From assembly GCA_965247265.1 (NCBI GenBank), contig OZ252002.1, positions 62,001-126,000 of the forward strand: a stretch of 64,000 nt of DNA, in the 5' to 3' direction. The notes under the pieces were generated by a model. That model was not told the DNA's origin. It saw only the letters and a program-made list of their open reading frames with translations, and did not search any database. Below, piece by piece: positions 27,629-36,750 of this stretch. A program made the position numbers and the translations under genes. Origin of the DNA: G965247265 sp965247265 (GTDB lineage Bacteria > Pseudomonadota > Gammaproteobacteria > UBA4575). How positions within the stretch are numbered: the first letter of the stretch is position 1; every line of letters begins with the position of its first letter.

Positions 27629-28493
27629 AACAACAGATAAATTTTGGATAACATTTTTCAATGTCATTGTATTGATAATTTTTAGCAAAATTTCAACTAT
27701 CCATGCTGAAGAACAAATTTTTATAACACTTGCTTCAACAACATCAACAGAGAACTCAGGATTATTAAATTATTTAACTCCAAAGTTTAAAACAAAGACA
27801 GGTATAGATGTGCGCGTGATTGCAGTAGGTACAGGTCGAGCACTCTTATTGGGCGAGCGAGGTGATGCTGATCTTGTTTTAGTTCATCACAAAGCTTCAG
27901 AAGAATTATTTGTTGAAAAAGGATTTGGCATTGGACGTCGAGATGTCATGTACAACGACTTCGTAATTGTCGGACCAAATATTGATCCTGCCAAAATTAA
28001 AACTCAAGACACCGCCATTGATGCGCTCAAGCAGATTTACCATAAAGCAATTCCATTTGTTTCGCGTGGAGATGATAGTGGTACACATAAAAAAGAAATG
28101 GAGCTATGGTGCTCAGCAGGTATCGATGTTCAGCATTATAATGGTGACTGGTACCGCGAGGCGGGTGCAGGCATGGGCGCTACCTTGAACATCGCTAATG
28201 GCATGGATGCCTATACACTTACAGACCGCGGTACGTGGTTATCTTTTCAAAACCGCGATGAGCTAACACTGCTATTTGAAAATGACCCGCCACTCTTTAA
28301 TCAATATGGTGTAATACTGATAAGTCCGGAACGTCATCCACATATAAAACATAAAGAGGCCAAATTATATTCAGATTGGATTACATCAAATGAGGGTCAA
28401 CGAGCGATTGCAGAATACACTGTAAAAGGACAACAACTGTTTTTCCCAAATGCAGATCTAAATATAACCGCATCAAAATCTAACTCACAATAG
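27618..28493 (+). CDS. tupA: Tungstate-type ABC transporter, periplasmic binding protein
   Basis: 291 residues. Signal peptide up to about STIHAEEQ. The oxyanion-binding segment LASTTSTENSGLLNYLTP is the TupA-type TTT/S cluster, followed by VGTGRALLLGERGDADLVLVHHK and SRGDDSGTHKKEMELW. Overlaps the ATPase gene by 11 bases, so translation is likely coupled. A molybdoenzyme or tungstoenzyme is not encoded in the window. Confidence 0.9.
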   Translation: MRIRTTDKFWITFFNVIVLIIFSKISTIHAEEQIFITLASTTSTENSGLLNYLTPKFKTKTGIDVRVIAVGTGRALLLGERGDADLVLVHHKASEELFVEKGFGIGRRDVMYNDFVIVGPNIDPAKIKTQDTAIDALKQIYHKAIPFVSRGDDSGTHKKEMELWCSAGIDVQHYNGDWYREAGAGMGATLNIANGMDAYTLTDRGTWLSFQNRDELTLLFENDPPLFNQYGVILISPERHPHIKHKEAKLYSDWITSNEGQRAIAEYTVKGQQLFFPNADLNITASKSNSQ

Positions 28494-28533
28494 TCTTCAC
28501 GCTTAAATACTAATGCGCTTATATAGTATTTTA

Positions 28534-29829
28534 TCATGTACGCTTTGCTGAGCGATCTGAACTGCTCGAACCTTTCTTAAAATGTGGGCGCTTTCTTTTT
28601 CGAATAGAGGACGGTTTCTTTCTAGCATGCTTTTTTGCTGTTTGTTGCTGTCGTCCACTTCGCCTATTACCTGATTTCGCGTTTATCGAAGGATCCGGTT
28701 CAAAATTTTCGACAACCACTTTAGGGATATCGCGTTTAACTAGTCGCTCGATCTGACTTAGTACTTTCATCTCATCTACACACACCAAAGACAATGCCTC
28801 ACCTTCATTCCCTGCGCGCCCTGTGCGTCCTATACGGTGCACATAGTCTTCAGGTACATCGGGCAACTCGTAATTAATTACATGTGGCAGCTGATTAATA
28901 TCAAGTCCTCGCGCTGCGATATCTGTAGCTACTAACACTCTTACCTTTCCAGATTTAAAAGCTGCCAAGGTTTTAGTACGTGCAGCTTGACTTTTATCAC
29001 TATGAATAGCTGCTGCGTTTAAACCATCAGCAATTAATTGCTCTGAAAGACGATTAGCGCCATGCCTGGTTCGAGTAAATACTAGTACTTGCTTCCAATT
29101 CTTGGAACCAATTAAAAAAGAAATTAATTTGCGTTTGTGTTTTTTACCTACAGGGTGCACAACCTGTTTAACAGTTTCTGGCGCAGAATTATTTTTTGCA
29201 ACATCAATTAATATAGGCAAATCTAGAAGATCGTTTGTTAGTCTCTTAATATCTTTTGAATATGTAGCCGAAAATAATAACGTTTGCTTCTTTTTTGGTA
29301 ATAATGCAATGATCTTTTTGATATCGTGAATAAAACCCATATCAAGGATTCGGTCTGCTTCATCAAGCACAAATATTTCAACTTTTGAAAGGTCAACGTT
29401 GTCATGACGCGAATGATCGAGCAACCTCCCTGGAGTAGCCACTAAAATATCTACACCACTTCGAAGCTTCCTTATTTGTGGATTTATATTTACACCTCCA
29501 AAAACTGCGGTGGATCGAAGTGGCAGGTGTTTACCATATGCAATTACGCTATTAGCAACTTGTGCAGCAAGTTCTCGTGTTGGTGTGAGTACCAATGCGC
29601 GCACAGCTCGTTGATTATTGACTGGTTTACTTGACGACATTAACCTTTGCAATAGTGGTAGCGTAAAACCTGCCGTTTTCCCTGTACCTGTCTGTGCGCC
29701 ACCCATCATATCGCGTCCTTCTAATATAAGAGGGATTGCTTTTCGTTGGATAGGTGTAGGTGTGCTATAACCCTTTTCAGATACAGCACGGTGCAATTCT
29801 GTTCTAAGACCGAGGGATTGAAAAGTCAT
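28534..29829 (-). CDS. rhlE: DEAD-box ATP-dependent RNA helicase, RhlE family
   Basis: 431 residues. All core motifs in order: Q-motif TPIQRKAIPLI, Walker A GAQTGTGKTAGFTLPLL, PTRELAAQV, VATPGRLLDH, DEAD in FVLDEADRILDMGF, SAT in LFSATYS, then domain 2 motifs VLVATDIAARGLDI and HRIGRTGRAGNEGEA. The C terminus is a long Lys/Arg/Ser tail (SGRQQQTAKKHARKKPSS) typical of RhlE. Remodels structured RNA, often in ribosome assembly at low temperature. The upstream 235 bases may be a structured leader. Confidence 0.94.
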   Translation of the reverse strand: MTFQSLGLRTELHRAVSEKGYSTPTPIQRKAIPLILEGRDMMGGAQTGTGKTAGFTLPLLQRLMSSSKPVNNQRAVRALVLTPTRELAAQVANSVIAYGKHLPLRSTAVFGGVNINPQIRKLRSGVDILVATPGRLLDHSRHDNVDLSKVEIFVLDEADRILDMGFIHDIKKIIALLPKKKQTLLFSATYSKDIKRLTNDLLDLPILIDVAKNNSAPETVKQVVHPVGKKHKRKLISFLIGSKNWKQVLVFTRTRHGANRLSEQLIADGLNAAAIHSDKSQAARTKTLAAFKSGKVRVLVATDIAARGLDINQLPHVINYELPDVPEDYVHRIGRTGRAGNEGEALSLVCVDEMKVLSQIERLVKRDIPKVVVENFEPDPSINAKSGNRRSGRQQQTAKKHARKKPSSIRKRKRPHFKKGSSSSDRSAKRT

Positions 29830-30064
29830 ACTAGGAATTTCTCCAAAGTTCAGCCCACCAATTCAAATTAATTGGAAAGGTCTAGGCGGAAATTTATTGT
29901 GGTTTTCGAGGTGAATCGGCGAGGATTACCACGTTATACAAAACGTGCAGACCAAAAGTACACTAATGCTGATAAGTATACCTAAATTTTTCATTAATAG
30001 GTGAACTAAATAATTCGCTTAGAAATTCTATCGTGAATTGTTCTCTTTAAGTCGTTAGTAGACA

Positions 30065-30804
30065 TCACTGATCGTAAACATTTTTAAAAAATAGCATCTC
30101 TGCAAGACGCTCCTCATTCTTATTTGGAAATCCACAGGTTGGCATAAACTCGGTAGTATCCTTATATGTTCCGAAAATACGATCCCATATCGGAATATCA
30201 CTAAAATTGAATTTATGCACATCTAGCTGGTGATGGATTGAATGTAGTTCAGGGGTTTGAATAAAATAACGAAGCCACTTAGGGGATTTATAATTAGTGT
30301 GATAAAAATATTCTCCAGTGGCAGCAAAAAAATTATACTAAAACGTTCCAAGCATTGAACACCCTAGAATTGGAAATAATATAAAAGCACTTAAAAATGA
30401 ATTTGTAACAATTTATATCGGGTGTTTATAAAAAGATGTAAGCACTTCAATCCTTGAAGGAGAATGATGTACTTGGTGAAATATTTGCCAAAAACCTTTT
30501 AAGTGTCTAACTCGATGCCACCAATAAAATATCACCGTTCCGATAAACCAGCCTACAAATCCTTCTAATGCAGGCACATTCCAATTTGCTAATTGGAATA
30601 TTGATGCTCTACCGAATATGTCATACCAAAGCTTAGCTAGGCTTAGAGTAATTCCAAGTTGTATTAAATATATAAATAGGGATCGAACATACCACCCTCG
30701 AACATGAGATAATTTTCGCCCCGGCCAAATTCTTTCTATAGAAAAAATATTAATGTTGCTACAACAACGAGTGCAGTAGGAAGAGAGATCGACGTAAGGT
30801 CCAT
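30065..30804 (-). pseudogene. Sterol desaturase / fatty acid hydroxylase family, decayed
   Basis: Reading from the ATG at 30804: MDLTSISLPTALVVVATLIF, then a frameshift at the run of T around 30740, then IERIWPGRKLSHVRGWYVRS, the histidine box WWHRVRH, and HQVHHSPSRIEVLTSFYKHP. A stop at 30410-30412 falls where the family has HPIE (GAA to TAA), and a second stop in LGTFxYNFFAATGEYFYH falls on a conserved Trp (TGG to TAG). The last frame continues through ELHSIHHQLDVHKFNFSDIP to a stop at 30065. Three independent lesions make real decay more likely than sequencing error. The enzyme would have been a di-iron, membrane-bound hydroxylase/desaturase. Confidence 0.85.
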
Positions 30805-30961
30805 GTTTTAAATTTCTCATTCATTATTAGGGCCTTATAGCCCTACCAATAAAATACGTCGTTATTTTATGTTAAGCATCAGGCGAGTTTGATATACGGA
30901 CAAAAATTTTAGCTTAAAGGCTTTTTTATATATCCAATGTAGATCAAAAGCGGTTATAGAC

Positions 30962-31171
30962 TCACCATCTTTCCCACACCTCACAAAAGTATTCGCCATC
31001 CTTTTCGAAACTTCTGAGTCCAGTTTTGCGCTCCGAGTTATGAGCCTTATCCATTGCCAAATTAAACGCACGCGAACAATCAGCGGATTTAAAATAGGTG
31101 AGTAGATGCCAACCTTGTTTATCAAGCAAACTTGTATCGCCTTCTAGTTCTGTTATTTCTCTATCTGCCAT
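30962..31171 (-). CDS. Small protein, 69 residues, unknown function
   Basis: Begins MADREITELEGDTSLLDKQG and ends FEKDGEYFCEVWERW. Balanced composition, two Cys and four Trp in a short sequence, suggesting a small folded domain. It follows the 58-residue gene at 31191 by 19 bases on the same strand. A longer frame in another phase (30862-31125) overlaps it but starts inside it and reads like chance. Not recognised. Confidence 0.5.
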   Translation of the reverse strand: MADREITELEGDTSLLDKQGWHLLTYFKSADCSRAFNLAMDKAHNSERKTGLRSFEKDGEYFCEVWERW

Positions 31172-31190
31172 TATCCAACTTTAGAAAAAA

Positions 31191-31367
31191 TTAATAATCT
31201 GTGTCCCGTTCATTTATCAATCTTAATTTGCAAGGGGTCTTGCTTCCAGACTTTACTGCGATATGAAATCCATTAGGCAATTCAGCAAGCGATATCCACT
31301 TGGTCTTGCCTGTATCAATTATTTTTTTCTCAAATTCTTCTAGTTTGAAAAGCTCTTTCAGCTTCAT
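31191..31367 (-). CDS. Small protein, 58 residues, unknown function
   Basis: ATG at 31367 with GGGGA about nine bases upstream. Product starts MKLKELFKLEEFEKKIIDTG and ends KLRLINERDTDY. Lys-rich, no membrane segment. The next gene on this strand (30962-31171) starts 19 bases later, suggesting a two-gene unit. Family unknown; support is the ribosome site, full-length frame and tandem arrangement. Confidence 0.45.
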   Translation of the reverse strand: MKLKELFKLEEFEKKIIDTGKTKWISLAELPNGFHIAVKSGSKTPCKLRLINERDTDY

Positions 31368-31473
31368 TGTTTTTGTCCCCAGTATTTAGCGAGACAATGG
31401 TAGCAAAGGGATATTGATGGCTGGTTAAAATACTTACGATTTGTGATAAAAACTCGATGACCTGAATGTTTGC

Positions 31474-32679
31474 TTAGCGCGCAAAAGCGGGCCTACCTTT
31501 GTTTAAGCCCATGGCGTGGCGCATGAAAATTTTCTTTAGTGGTTGGACTTTACCTGCAGCACTCAGTGCAATTTTTCGCGCAACTATCATCGTACTCGAT
31601 GTGGAACCGAACGCTGCCACAAAGGTATCCATAGCACGCTGCATAATCTGTGTCTCGCCAACGCGCGCGCGTTCATATTTTCGTAATAGTTTGTAACTTC
31701 CAATATCTTTTTCTGATTTTGATATTACATCAGCTAATACAGCAGCATCTGTAAATCCTAAATTTGCACCTTGCCCCGCGAGCGGGTGAATAGCATGAGC
31801 AGCATCTCCAACAAGAGCGATTCGTGATTGCACCATGGAATCTGCTTGCCCTGACATGAGTGGAAATGATGCGCGCTTTGAACAAAGAGATATCTCACCC
31901 AATTGATAATCGCTTGCTTGTGATATTTTATTTGAGAAGTCTTCTTCATTCATACTGAGTAATTCATCAGCATAGTTTTCATGAGCAGACCAAACTATTG
32001 AGCATTCTCTATTACTTAACGGTAAAAATGCTAATGGGCCAGTAGCAAGAAATCGCTGCCATGCGATGTCTTGATGTGGCGACTCTGTTTGTACGCGCGC
32101 AACGATACCTTTTTGCTGATAGCTTTTTTCAGAATAACCGAGCTGAGCATAATTTCGAATGCTAGAACGATGGCCATCTGCGCCAACTAATAATTTAGTA
32201 ATTAACTTTTTCTGGTTGGATAGCTCGATCTCAATAAAGCTATCAGATAAATTAAACCCACTGACATTTGATGAAAAATACCATTTAACCTGATCTCGCT
32301 GTTTAAGCGTTTCATGTAAGCTTGACTGTATGACGATATTTTCAACGATATACCCTAAATTGGGCTCATCTAATTCATGAGCAAAAAAATTAATATTTGC
32401 ATCACTCGCCTCTTCCCAAACATACATGCCAGTGAACGGCGTAACACGCTTTAATTGCATAGGCGCCCACGCATTAACGTATTCAAATACTGCTTTTGAG
32501 CCAGGGCTGACAGCCGTAACACGTGCATCATATTCCTGGTTAGAAGCAAATCTTGCAGGTTCATGCTGATCAATGATTGCTATTGACTTACCTTGCTTAG
32601 TTAACAGATTTGCCAAAGTAAGTCCCACCATTCCGGCACCCACAATAACAACATCGAATTTTGAATCGCTGTTAGGCAT
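31474..32679 (-). CDS. ubiI: Ubiquinone-biosynthesis FAD monooxygenase, UbiI/VisC type
   Basis: 401 residues. FAD-binding VVGAGMVGLTLANLLTKQGK at the N terminus, the DG motif VGADGHRSSIRNYA near residue 165, and the FAD C-terminal motif VGDAAHAIHPLAGQGANLGF near residue 280. Adds a ring hydroxyl, probably at C5. It overlaps ubiH by 8 bases and stands in the Escherichia order ygfB-pepP-ubiH-ubiI. The exact ring position is inferred from synteny only. Confidence 0.92.
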   Translation of the reverse strand: MPNSDSKFDVVIVGAGMVGLTLANLLTKQGKSIAIIDQHEPARFASNQEYDARVTAVSPGSKAVFEYVNAWAPMQLKRVTPFTGMYVWEEASDANINFFAHELDEPNLGYIVENIVIQSSLHETLKQRDQVKWYFSSNVSGFNLSDSFIEIELSNQKKLITKLLVGADGHRSSIRNYAQLGYSEKSYQQKGIVARVQTESPHQDIAWQRFLATGPLAFLPLSNRECSIVWSAHENYADELLSMNEEDFSNKISQASDYQLGEISLCSKRASFPLMSGQADSMVQSRIALVGDAAHAIHPLAGQGANLGFTDAAVLADVISKSEKDIGSYKLLRKYERARVGETQIMQRAMDTFVAAFGSTSSTMIVARKIALSAAGKVQPLKKIFMRHAMGLNKGRPAFAR

Positions 32680-33895
32680 GAAATGACTGCTGGGATTGCC
32701 CTTTTAATAAACTTACAATGGATGCACTGTCACCTAAATTTTGTCGCACTATTTTTTCTTCTAAAACTGGAATGGCACCTAATAGTGCTAACCCAATACC
32801 TCTAGAGCGTGATAATACCGGGTAATCTGCAGTGAATAAAAAGTTAAGCCTGTCTGTAAAACGAATGGTTTTTGTGATATCAGGTTGACGCTTTAACTCA
32901 TACTCTTGAAGTTTCTTATCGATCACAAGCAAATCATTTTCAGCACCCATTAATATATCTGTAAGCTCTGCAATTTCACGTAACGCAAGATTTAACCCTT
33001 GTCCTGCAATGGGGTGCAGTGTTTGTGCAGCATCCCCTAAAAGCACTACGCGTTTCTGTGCGCGTTGTTTGCTGATTGATAACGATAATGGATAGGCATA
33101 ACGTTTGCTTGGGTTGGAAAGTTTGCCTAAACGATATCCAAATACCTGCTGCAAAATTGCAACAAATGCTTCATTTGATAAATTCGAATTTTCATCTGCA
33201 ATGTCCATTGGTTTCATCCATATGAATCCACATCGATTACCACTACGTGGCAAAAGTGCTAAGGGACCTTCCTTTGTAAAACGTTCATACGCGGTATAGT
33301 TGTGATGCAATTCCACATCAACACACCCTACAATTGCCGTTTGACCATACTGTTTTACTTCGCACTCAATGCCTAACTTAGAACGTATAAAGGAATGAGC
33401 ACCATCTGCAGCAATTAATAACTTCGCACTGATAGAATCAGACCCTGAATGCACCACAACATTTTCCTCATTATGCTCAACATGAGATACATTAAAGGGT
33501 TGAAACCGCTTTATATTATTTTGGGAATTAATATAGGTCTCTAGTGCAATAATTAATTTTTCTGCTGGTACTAAATATCCAAAACTTTCTACATCGTAAC
33601 GTTTACTATCTAATCGTGTTGCTCCAAATTGGCCTTGATCTGAGATATGTATGTTTTGGATTGGGACAGCTTCGGCCTTGAGCTGGTCCCATAATCCCAA
33701 GGCGGAATATATTTGCTTAGATGTCAATGCCAAAGCAATGCTTCGGCCATCATTATCATTACTATCCTTATCACGAGCAGCAAGAGGCTGACTATCTATT
33801 AGTGCTATTTGATACGGTCTAGATCCCAAAGCACATGCCATACTACTTCCGACAAGGCCAGCACCTACAATCGCAAAATCAACGTGATGGGGCAT
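32672..33895 (-). CDS. ubiH: 2-octaprenyl-6-methoxyphenol hydroxylase UbiH
   Basis: 407 residues. Same architecture as UbiI: FAIVGAGLVGSSMACALGSR, AADGAHSFIRSKLGIE and VLLGDAAQTLHPIAGQGLNL. Performs an aromatic hydroxylation of the ubiquinone head group with FAD and O2. 12 bases downstream of pepP and coupled to ubiI by overlap. Paralogue pair UbiH/UbiI implies an aerobic ubiquinone pathway; the third hydroxylase, Coq7, is encoded at 47669. Confidence 0.94.
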   Translation of the reverse strand: MPHHVDFAIVGAGLVGSSMACALGSRPYQIALIDSQPLAARDKDSNDNDGRSIALALTSKQIYSALGLWDQLKAEAVPIQNIHISDQGQFGATRLDSKRYDVESFGYLVPAEKLIIALETYINSQNNIKRFQPFNVSHVEHNEENVVVHSGSDSISAKLLIAADGAHSFIRSKLGIECEVKQYGQTAIVGCVDVELHHNYTAYERFTKEGPLALLPRSGNRCGFIWMKPMDIADENSNLSNEAFVAILQQVFGYRLGKLSNPSKRYAYPLSLSISKQRAQKRVVLLGDAAQTLHPIAGQGLNLALREIAELTDILMGAENDLLVIDKKLQEYELKRQPDITKTIRFTDRLNFLFTADYPVLSRSRGIGLALLGAIPVLEEKIVRQNLGDSASIVSLLKGQSQQSFHA

Positions 33896-33907
33896 GAGAA
33901 TTAAAAT

Positions 33908-35227
33908 TTAGTGCACAGATGCTGACATAAGAGATTCTATTTCATCAGGGTCTCGTGTTAATTTTTCAGTCAGCACTTGGTTGCCATCTTTTGTAACCAA
34001 CACATCGTCTTCAATACGAATTCCTATGTTCCAAAATCGCTTTGGCGCCCCTTTTGCTTTGGTAATATACAAACCAGGCTCAACCGTTAGCGTCATACCT
34101 GGCTCAAACAAGCGCCACTCTTCATCAAATCGATAATCTCCTACATCATGCACATCCAGACCCAACCAATGTCCGGTACGATGCATATAAAACTGGCGAT
34201 ACTCTTCATCTTTTATGAGCTTGGCGGGCTTACCCTTTAGCAAGCCAATATTAACTAACCCCTTAGTAAGCACTTTAACCGCTTCATTATGTGGGTCGTT
34301 CCAGTGATTACCTGGTTTCACTTTTTTAATGGCAGCTATTTGTGCCTCAAGGACAAGCTCATACACTTCACGTTGAATTTTTGTGAATGTTCCACTAACA
34401 GGAAACGTTCTTGTGATGTCACTTGCATAACCTTGATACTCCGCTCCCGCATCAACAAGCAGTAAATCACCATCATCCAAAACTTGGTTATTTTCAATAT
34501 AGTGCAATATACATCCATTATTCCCACCACCAACTATACAAGGATATGCCGGCACACAGCCTGCCTTTCGAAACTCGTAAATAAGATCAGCCTCTACCTC
34601 ATATTCATACATTCCAGGTTGGCAATTTTTCATAGCTCGTGTATGTCCTGCAATGGCCGCTTTTGCTGCGTTACGCATTAGACTCAATTCACTGCGTGAT
34701 TTGTACAAGCGCATATCATGTAAAAAATAATCTAACGACAAAAGTTCGTGTGGGATGTGTTTGGAACTTCGTGCAGCACCTCTAGATTGGTTTACCCAAT
34801 TAATTACTTGTTGATCAAATTTTGAATCTCGGCCAATGGGATAAAATATTCGCTCTCGATCAGATAATAATTTAGGAACGAGCTCATCCAACTGTTCAAA
34901 GGAATAGGCTTTATCAGCTAAATAATGTTTTTCTGCCCCGCTTAAACCTGCACGCCGGCCATCCCAAATTTCTTGATCTGGATTACTTTCACGGCAAAAT
35001 AAAATAAATTGCCCTTGCGTTGAACCTGGTAACAATATAACCAGCGAGTCGGGTTCATTAAATCCTGCTAAATATAGGAAGTCACTGTCTTGACGAAAAA
35101 TATAATCAACGTCTCGATTGCGTGGGATTGACTTAGCAGACGGAATAATGGCAACACCACCATTTCCAACCATACGCATTAGCGTTTTACGGCGTTTGAT
35201 AAGCTCTTTTTGATCTGTGGTATACAA
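33908..35227 (-). CDS. pepP: Xaa-Pro aminopeptidase P
   Basis: 439 residues. Removes N-terminal residues preceding proline. N-terminal domain (RNRDVDYIFRQDSDFLYLAG) and the pita-bread C-terminal domain with the dinuclear metal ligands: Asp in LLLVDAGAEYQGYASDITRT, His in HRTGHWLGLDVHDVGDYRFD, Glu in LTVEPGLYITKAKGAPKRFW and GIRIEDDVLVT. Upstream of ubiH by 12 bases, as in Escherichia. Confidence 0.96.
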   Translation of the reverse strand: MYTTDQKELIKRRKTLMRMVGNGGVAIIPSAKSIPRNRDVDYIFRQDSDFLYLAGFNEPDSLVILLPGSTQGQFILFCRESNPDQEIWDGRRAGLSGAEKHYLADKAYSFEQLDELVPKLLSDRERIFYPIGRDSKFDQQVINWVNQSRGAARSSKHIPHELLSLDYFLHDMRLYKSRSELSLMRNAAKAAIAGHTRAMKNCQPGMYEYEVEADLIYEFRKAGCVPAYPCIVGGGNNGCILHYIENNQVLDDGDLLLVDAGAEYQGYASDITRTFPVSGTFTKIQREVYELVLEAQIAAIKKVKPGNHWNDPHNEAVKVLTKGLVNIGLLKGKPAKLIKDEEYRQFYMHRTGHWLGLDVHDVGDYRFDEEWRLFEPGMTLTVEPGLYITKAKGAPKRFWNIGIRIEDDVLVTKDGNQVLTEKLTRDPDEIESLMSASVH

Positions 35228-35236
35228 GTTTTCTTA

Positions 35237-35785
35237 CTATTGAATAGTAAACGGGCTATTAATGGGTTGTAACTCTTCGTTGACAAGTAAAACGCCCATA
35301 CGCACATATTCAACAATATCTAAATAAGCAGCTTCATTCATCTCATCTTCTTCGTCATTTTCTGAAGCCTGTGAAATTGTCACAATATCTTGCATAATTT
35401 CAAACGAATCTTCAGGTAACTGAGACATATCTTTCACCCCAGCAAGTGCAAGTCCGAATAAAAAGCCATCGCACCATTTCTTTAGAGACATAACACGTTC
35501 ACTCAAACTGCTATTCTCTTCTGGTATTAATAATGAAAAATTCAGCAAGGCATCGTTAAGTTCTTGACGCGTATGATCATATAATAAGGTGAGTGCGTCG
35601 TGTCCACTCGGCGTAATTTCGTTTTCCGAATGCGCATGTGTACAAATTTCATCCAACCAACGTTTATACTTAAGCGAATTATTAACAATTAACATAGCAC
35701 ATAACATGCCGTGGCAATCTTCTGGAGAAAAAGGGGATTGTACGCTGGTTAAGGCACATTCAATCTGTTTGTATTCAGGAGTCAT
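35237..35785 (-). CDS. ygfB: UPF0149 family protein (YgfB)
   Basis: 182 residues, helical. Diagnostic WCDGFLFGLALAGVKD (about residue 105) and the acidic helix QASENDEEDEMNEAAYLDIV before the EYVRMGVLLVNEELQP tail. Function unsettled; first gene of the ygfB-pepP-ubiH-ubiI operon, divergent from the zapB-like/zapA pair. 9 bases upstream of pepP. Confidence 0.92.
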   Translation of the reverse strand: MTPEYKQIECALTSVQSPFSPEDCHGMLCAMLIVNNSLKYKRWLDEICTHAHSENEITPSGHDALTLLYDHTRQELNDALLNFSLLIPEENSSLSERVMSLKKWCDGFLFGLALAGVKDMSQLPEDSFEIMQDIVTISQASENDEEDEMNEAAYLDIVEYVRMGVLLVNEELQPINSPFTIQ

Positions 35786-35933
35786 AGTGAATTATTTTAA
35801 CATCGATTCCTACAATCACCTTATTTATAAAGGTATATTTTCAAGTTAAGTTCCCATAATTCTTATAATGGTTTTTTATCATAAAGCGTAGATTTGTGTT
35901 GACGAAATTCCCACTTCAGCCTACCATTTTGCA

Positions 35934-36167
35934 ATGGATAAAATAGACATCGGAAACCTAAATGAGCAAGAGTTGAAAGGGTTAGAAATTCGTATTAATG
36001 ACCTAATCAACACTTGTGAAGAGCTTAAAAAAGAAAACCAACTTCTAAAGCTGCAACAAGATTCTTATTCAACTGAGCGTGCCAGCTTAATTGATAAAAA
36101 CGAACAGGCCCGCAAAAGAGTAGAAGCTATCATCACTCGTCTAAAGTCGATGGAAGTTAATATATGA
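35934..36167 (+). CDS. Short coiled-coil cell-division accessory protein (TIGR02449 type)
   Basis: 77 residues, almost all one amphipathic coiled coil with heptad leucines (LIDLINTCEELKKENQLLK region; about residues 10-70). The family is found directly upstream of zapA, as here, with a 4-base overlap (ATGA). It is thought to work with ZapA at the Z ring, but this is an inference from position. Confidence 0.82.
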   Translation: MDKIDIGNLNEQELKGLEIRINDLINTCEELKKENQLLKLQQDSYSTERASLIDKNEQARKRVEAIITRLKSMEVNI

Positions 36168-36478
36168 GCTCGAATGACCAGCCAATAACTCTTAATATAT
36201 TAGACAAAGAATATCGAATAGCTTGCCCAAGTGGTGAGGAGGAATCACTACAAGCTTCTGCGCATTTACTAAATACACGAATTCAGGAAATACGAGATAG
36301 CGGCAAAGCTATTGGGCCTGATCGAGTTGCTGTAATGGCAGCTCTGAATTTAGCTAATGAATTCCTAGCAAACAAAAATGCACAAGAACGATCTAGCAAA
36401 AGTTTCAATACACGCATTCGAACCTTACAAAACCGTATTGACGACGCACTTAAAAATAGTCAACAGCTCAAACTTTAA
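36164..36478 (+). CDS. zapA: Cell division protein ZapA
   Basis: 104 residues. Promotes FtsZ bundling at the Z ring. ZapA N-terminal globular part (ITLNILDKEYRIACPSGEEE, about residue 8) and the coiled-coil C terminus (ALNLANEFLANKNAQERSS onward). Divergent from ygfB. Immediately followed by the 6S RNA, the same order as in Escherichia. Confidence 0.94.
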   Translation: MSSNDQPITLNILDKEYRIACPSGEEESLQASAHLLNTRIQEIRDSGKAIGPDRVAVMAALNLANEFLANKNAQERSSKSFNTRIRTLQNRIDDALKNSQQLKL

Positions 36479-36497
36479 TAATCTGCTACAGTTAGTT

Positions 36498-36696
36498 TAA
36501 GTCGGACACCTCTGCGATTCAGGTGTGTTGCCTGGTATATCCCTTGAGCCTATTTATTTATACCGGGAGCAATACTGTAGAGATGCTGTTGTGCATATCC
36601 GAATACGGAGAGCCTTATTCATTTCTCGGTGCTCCCACTTGAACTTCTGGTTCAAGGACAACGGTAACCACGGTATTTGCGGAGTGTGTCCGCATT
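36498..36696 (+). ncRNA. ssrS: 6S RNA (SsrS)
   Basis: Sequesters sigma70 RNA polymerase in stationary phase. The terminal stem is visible: GTCGGACACCTCTGC (36501-36515) pairs with GCGGAGTGTGTCCGC (36679-36693). Conserved internal parts are CCTTGAGCC (36543-36551) and ACTTGAACTTCTGGTTCAAG, followed by the ACGGTAACC region and a TTTGCGG segment. It sits between zapA and the EVE-domain gene. The usual downstream ygfA is not present. Boundaries are by pairing and accurate to a few bases. Confidence 0.93.
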
Positions 36697-36750
36697 TATA
36701 ACAACTAAGTCTTAAATTACTAATTTAATTCATTTCGGAGCTTTTGAAAT

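Noticed and set aside
30862..31125. 87-residue frame overlapping the 69-residue gene
   Set aside because: Starts inside the better frame, has no ribosome site, and its composition looks random.
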